Shown here piece by piece: positions 62,551-64,000 of a DNA stretch of 64,000 nt. The stretch covers positions 248,001 through 312,000 of the forward strand of contig NZ_JAEKJZ010000001.1 in the NCBI RefSeq assembly GCF_017309185.1. The letters are read 5' to 3'. The notes under the pieces are model-generated. The model made no database searches, was not told where the DNA came from, and saw only the letters and a program-made list of their open reading frames with translations. How positions within the stretch are numbered: position 1 is the stretch's first letter; each line of letters begins with the position of its first letter. This DNA is from Roseibium aggregatum (GTDB lineage: Bacteria; Pseudomonadota; Alphaproteobacteria; Rhizobiales; Stappiaceae). Made by a program: the position numbers and the translations under genes.

Positions 62551-63594
62551 TCAGGAGGCGGGACCGTCGTCGAACCCAACCTTGTCGACGATGGTGCTCG
62601 CAGCCTTCCTGTGCCTGGCGATATCCGCGAGCGGCAGCGGATCCTTTTTGATCTCGCCCCAGCTCTGGACGCGTTCGGAAACTTCGACACCCGGCTTGAC
62701 CGGATACTCGTGGTTGGTTTCCGCATAGATCTTCTGAGCACCGTCGGAAGACAGGAATTCGATCAGCTTCAGCGCGTTGTCAGGATTCGGCGCCCCCTTG
62801 ATCATGACGATACCGGCCAGATTGACGTGACTGCCGCGGCCCTCGGAGTTCGGGAACAGGATGCGCACGCTTTCGGCCCATTCCTTCTGAGCCGGCTCTT
62901 TCTCGTTGGTCTGCATCAGGCCCATGTAATAGGTGTTGCCCAGCGCAATATCGCACTCCCCGGCGAAAATGGCCTGGACCTGCGCCCGGTCGTTGCCGGC
63001 AGGTTTGCGGGCCAGGTTGTTGCGGACGGCGGAGAGCCATTCCTCGGTCTTTTCCTCACCGTGATGGGCGACCATGGAAGCGATCAGCCCGATCGTATAG
63101 ACGTGCTGGCCTGAGCGGGTACAGATCCGGCCCTTCCATTTCGGATCGGCGAGTTCCTCGTAGGTGATGCTGTCCTGATCGACGCGATCCCGCGAGGCAT
63201 AGACGATCCGGGCTCTGTTCGTCAGTCCGATCCAGTGGCCTTCCGGATCGCGGAACTCTGCAGGTACGTTTGACTCAACGACATCGGAAACGACCGGCTG
63301 TGTGATTCCAAGCTGCTTTGCACCGTCAAGGCGTCCGATGTCCACTGTCAGGAGGACGTCGGCAGGGGAGCTCTCGCCTTCGGTGGCGATGCGCTCGCCA
63401 AGGCCTTTCGACGCAAAGATCACATTAGTCTTGACGCCGGTTTCCGAGGTGAACGCTTCGAGCAGCGGTTTGATGAGGTCGGGCTGGCGGTAGGAATAGA
63501 TGTTGACTTCGCCCTCTGCGAACGCCGGTGCGGATGCAAAGGCGGTGCCGCCGATCGCAAGGGCCCCGGCCAGGGTTCGAAAGTTGAAGCGCAT
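62551..63594 (-). CDS. Ferric iron-binding periplasmic protein (FutA/FbpA-like), copy 2
   Basis: A 347-residue protein, the same length as copy 1 and largely the same sequence: signal peptide through FASAPAFAEG, VNIYSYRQPDLIKPLLEAFT, the Tyr pair in CDIALGNTYYMGLMQTN, and the end TIVDKVGFDDGPAS. The start at 63594 (MRFNFRTLAG) follows GGGAGATCAAT and gives a proper signal peptide; longer in-frame forms do not. It is a tandem duplicate with its own promoter region and terminator. Whether both copies use the same permease is unknown. Confidence 0.9.
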   Translation of the reverse strand: MRFNFRTLAGALAIGGTAFASAPAFAEGEVNIYSYRQPDLIKPLLEAFTSETGVKTNVIFASKGLGERIATEGESSPADVLLTVDIGRLDGAKQLGITQPVVSDVVESNVPAEFRDPEGHWIGLTNRARIVYASRDRVDQDSITYEELADPKWKGRICTRSGQHVYTIGLIASMVAHHGEEKTEEWLSAVRNNLARKPAGNDRAQVQAIFAGECDIALGNTYYMGLMQTNEKEPAQKEWAESVRILFPNSEGRGSHVNLAGIVMIKGAPNPDNALKLIEFLSSDGAQKIYAETNHEYPVKPGVEVSERVQSWGEIKKDPLPLADIARHRKAASTIVDKVGFDDGPAS

Positions 63595-63905
63595 ATTGAT
63601 CTCCCAATTTGTTTTCATGCCCATGGCGCAAGGCCACGATGGGGAGGCATATATGTCGAATTGCCGCTGGGGCAAGATGGAAAAATCAACAATATCAATA
63701 GGTTAGAATAGTTATAATGTATCGAAACACGTATATTTTCGCACGTTCCGAAAACCGCTGAAAAAACAGGAGTTTAAACCTCAACTTTGCGAATCTGCGG
63801 CCACATCGGTACGGCCCACGCCGGAATTTGAACCGGCTGGCAGCGCCGGCGATGGTCTCTTACCGGCCAGCCGGCCGGATGAGACTCAGTCAAGGCCGCT
63901 TGCTG
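63595..63905. other. Intergenic region between histidine kinase gene and ferric-binding protein 2
   Basis: This 311-base gap holds the promoter of copy 2 with the Irr-like palindrome at 63703-63717, and a GC-rich inverted repeat (CCGGCTGGC near 63832 and GCCAGCCGG near 63867) that may end transcription of the histidine kinase gene. No other gene was seen. Confidence 0.5.
63703..63717. promoter_or_regulatory. Irr-like palindrome upstream of ferric-binding protein 2
   Basis: TTAGAA-TAG-TTATAA has one change from the palindromic Irr core (TTAGAA-N3-TTCTAA). It lies about 110 bases before the start codon of copy 2, matching the place of the related motif upstream of copy 1. Confidence 0.5.
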
Positions 63906-64000
63906 TTACTCCGACAGGACGCGCTGGGTCGGAAAGACGATTTCCACTAGGGTTCCCTGATCGGGTGTTGAATCGATGTGGAAGCTTGCCCGGTTGGCTT
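63906..64000 (-). CDS. Sensor histidine kinase, C-terminal fragment
   Basis: The last 31 residues of a minus-strand gene are visible, ending in TAA at 63906-63908. SFHIDSTPDQGTLVEIVFPT followed by QRVLSE matches the final strand of a histidine kinase ATPase domain (the part after the G2 box). The rest lies beyond the window. It may be the sensor for a nearby regulator outside the window; no link to iron can be claimed from this part. Confidence 0.7.
   Translation of the reverse strand, partial: ANRASFHIDSTPDQGTLVEIVFPTQRVLSE

Noticed and set aside
63820..63840. Another T-arm-like motif (GGTTCAAATTCC) on the minus strand
   Set aside because: No cloverleaf and no 3' end typical of a tRNA could be built; it is part of a GC-rich inverted repeat in an intergenic region.
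1..64000. CRISPR arrays, rRNA/tRNA genes, prophage or integrase genes
   Set aside because: No spaced direct repeats, tRNA cloverleaf, rRNA-like sequence, or phage/integrase proteins were recognised in the window.

Overview
The window looks like the chromosome of a marine or host-associated alphaproteobacterium of the order Hyphomicrobiales (Rhizobiales), possibly a Stappia/Labrenzia/Roseibium-type organism. The lineage call rests on gene content: a RirA iron regulator with its three cysteines, Irr-type palindromes in front of an mbfA-type ferritin, a BA14K-domain protein, an IalB-family protein, a betIAB/choXWV choline-to-betaine unit, and the cysG-DUF2849-cysI-cysH-DUF934 sulfite reduction block. 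Coding density is high, GC is high, and no rRNA, tRNA, CRISPR array, prophage or intact insertion sequence was found. The genus is an inference.

Layout. 0-2 kb: end of a LacI-family regulator and a GH43 glycosidase. 2.1-3.5 kb: iron genes rirA and hemP with candidate iron boxes and an unexplained small transcript-like element. 3.5-11.9 kb: a class III adenylate cyclase, then betI-betA-betB (minus strand) diverging from choX-choW-choV (plus strand) around a perfect BetI-type operator. 11.9-16.2 kb: cold shock protein, BA14K protein, a YaiI-like protein overlapping a flavoprotein, and a response regulator lacking its phospho-acceptor. 16.28-16.58 kb: a 301-bp MITE-like element with TA ends. 16.7-22.8 kb: a GT2 glycosyltransferase, an orphan GH13 alpha-glucosidase behind a LacI-type operator, an SCP2-type thiolase and two secreted proteins. 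23.1-27.9 kb: assimilatory sulfite reduction. 27.9-32.3 kb: a three-gene signalling module (SUOX-fold periplasmic protein, PAS histidine kinase, HD-GYP response regulator). 32.5-40.5 kb: a CreBC-like two-component system diverging from an HlyD / RbbA-like / YhhJ-like export system, with a possible 56-residue ORF between. 40.5-43.1 kb: mbfA, a TetR regulator and a MipA/OmpV outer membrane protein. 43.2-52.7 kb: putrescine uptake and catabolism (aminotransferase, two gamma-glutamylpolyamine-synthetase-like enzymes, GntR regulator, PotFGHI). 52.7-57.5 kb: two small proteins, a 3-oxoacid CoA-transferase pair and a GGDEF-EAL protein. 57.5-64 kb: a second-type FtsH protease, a fused ferric-iron ABC permease, two tandem paralogous ferric-binding proteins, and the C-terminus of a histidine kinase.

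The main links are as follows. Choline is imported by ChoXWV and oxidised by BetA and BetB to glycine betaine under BetI. Putrescine is imported by PotFGHI, then glutamylated or transaminated, probably under the GntR protein, whose own gene is bracketed by two matching GTGATCAC palindromes. Iron is a recurring theme (rirA, hemP, mbfA, two ferric-binding proteins, permease), with palindromes resembling RirA or Irr sites near several of these genes. No wholly new system is proven. The most unusual items are the MITE-like element, the duplicated ferric-binding proteins that each have a terminator and no local ATPase, the SUOX-fold signalling module, and the possible small RNA beside rirA/hemP.
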